Source of the DNA: Flavobacteriales bacterium UBA1958
Lineage (GTDB): Bacteria > Bacteroidota > Bacteroidia > Flavobacteriales_D > Sanyastnellaceae
NCBI GenBank assembly: GCA_002336675.1
Contig: DDEI01000084.1
Span: forward strand, 1 to 7,728
DNA: 7,728 bases
Direction: 5' to 3'
Shown: one piece after another, positions 7,357-7,728 of the stretch
Layout: each line of letters begins with the position of its first letter
Position numbering within the stretch: the first letter of the stretch is position 1
The notes under the pieces: model-generated
The model's input: only the letters and a program-made list of their open reading frames with translations
Told to the model about the DNA's origin: nothing
The model's database searches: none
Translations under genes and position numbers: made by a program

Positions 7357-7728
7357 ATATACGTTTGAGGAGTTTAATCACCAGAACATTTTAGGCGTAA
7401 TTATCATTTTTGCGCAGAGTGTGAGAAAAATGCTGAATGCATACCTAGCATTTTTTGCTTATTCTATATTTTCTGATGGCGTAGGGAAATATGTGTGGTG
7501 GTTTTTTGGAATTTCATTAGTCTTCACTGCTTTGACTTCAGCGCTCAAGTATAGAAATTTCAGGTTCAAGCTGGATGAAACTCAACTTGTTTTAAATTCA
7601 GGAATCTTCACTAAAGACGTAATGAATATTCCTCTGGACAGAATTCAAAGTGTGCAAATGCATCAAAACTTTATTCAGCGGATTTTAAGAATTACGGGTT
7701 TAAAGATAGACACGGCAGGTTCATCATC
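7349..7728 (+). CDS. bPH domain (YdbT-like) membrane protein, 3'-partial
   Basis: An open frame from the ATG at 7349 runs to the right edge without a stop (126 full codons plus two bases). It encodes MSEYTFEEFNHQN..., a hydrophobic region with two likely membrane segments (about 28-42 and 48-67), then the beginning of a bPH domain: FRFKLDETQLVLNSGIF (71-87), MNIPLDRIQSVQMHQNFIQ (92-110), ILRITGLKIDTAGSSS (112 onward). The IPLDRIQSV...TAG pattern is the one seen in the upstream gene and identifies the same family. YdbT proteins are usually much longer and contain two or more bPH domains, so most of this gene is outside the window. The 8-base overlap with the YdbS-like gene suggests translational coupling and a joint membrane complex, as inferred for ydbS-ydbT pairs elsewhere. 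Confidence 0.88.
   Translation, partial: MSEYTFEEFNHQNILGVIIIFAQSVRKMLNAYLAFFAYSIFSDGVGKYVWWFFGISLVFTALTSALKYRNFRFKLDETQLVLNSGIFTKDVMNIPLDRIQSVQMHQNFIQRILRITGLKIDTAGSS

Overview
The window reads as ordinary chromosomal sequence from a member of the Bacteroidota (Cytophagia/Flavobacteriia type). It is AT-rich. No start codon has a clear Shine-Dalgarno sequence, and the protein repertoire is typical of that phylum: a TPR/PD40-propeller/OmpA_C protein, a long AsmA-like protein, a DUF4920 lipoprotein and YdbS/YdbT-type bPH membrane proteins. The assignment rests on gene content and style; no marker gene is present. The genetic code appears standard (one gene ends in TGA, the other complete ones in TAA).

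Layout, all on the + strand: (1) 2-1342, a glutamate/aspartate-type DAACS symporter whose N-terminus lies off the left edge; (2) 1382-4165, an AsmA-like inner-membrane-anchored periplasmic protein with a 124-residue helical, charged tail; (3) 4149-6188, overlapping gene 2, a secreted TPR + PD40 propeller + CRD-like + OmpA_C protein with the architecture of the type IX secretion component PorE; (4) 6219-6734, a DUF4920 lipoprotein; a strong intrinsic terminator at 6751-6782; a candidate phylum-type promoter at 6838-6845; (5) 6850-7356, a YdbS-like bPH membrane protein; (6) 7349 to the right edge, overlapping gene 5, the start of a YdbT-like bPH protein.

The tight spacing of genes 2-4 (17-base overlap, then 30 bases) and the terminator behind gene 4 suggest one transcript devoted to the cell envelope: a lipid-transfer-type periplasmic protein, a peptidoglycan-binding protein and a lipoprotein. 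Gene 1 sits 39 bases upstream of gene 2 with no terminator between, so it may be read into the same transcript, but its function is unrelated. Genes 5-6 form a second unit, equivalent in gene order to ydbS-ydbT.

I found no RNA gene, insertion sequence, CRISPR array, phage gene or recognisable defence system. The more interesting points are a Cys-pair-bearing hydrophilic insertion in the symporter, the polyampholyte tail of the AsmA protein, the PorE-like protein lacking a lipobox, and a probable leaderless or near-leaderless start for the bPH operon.
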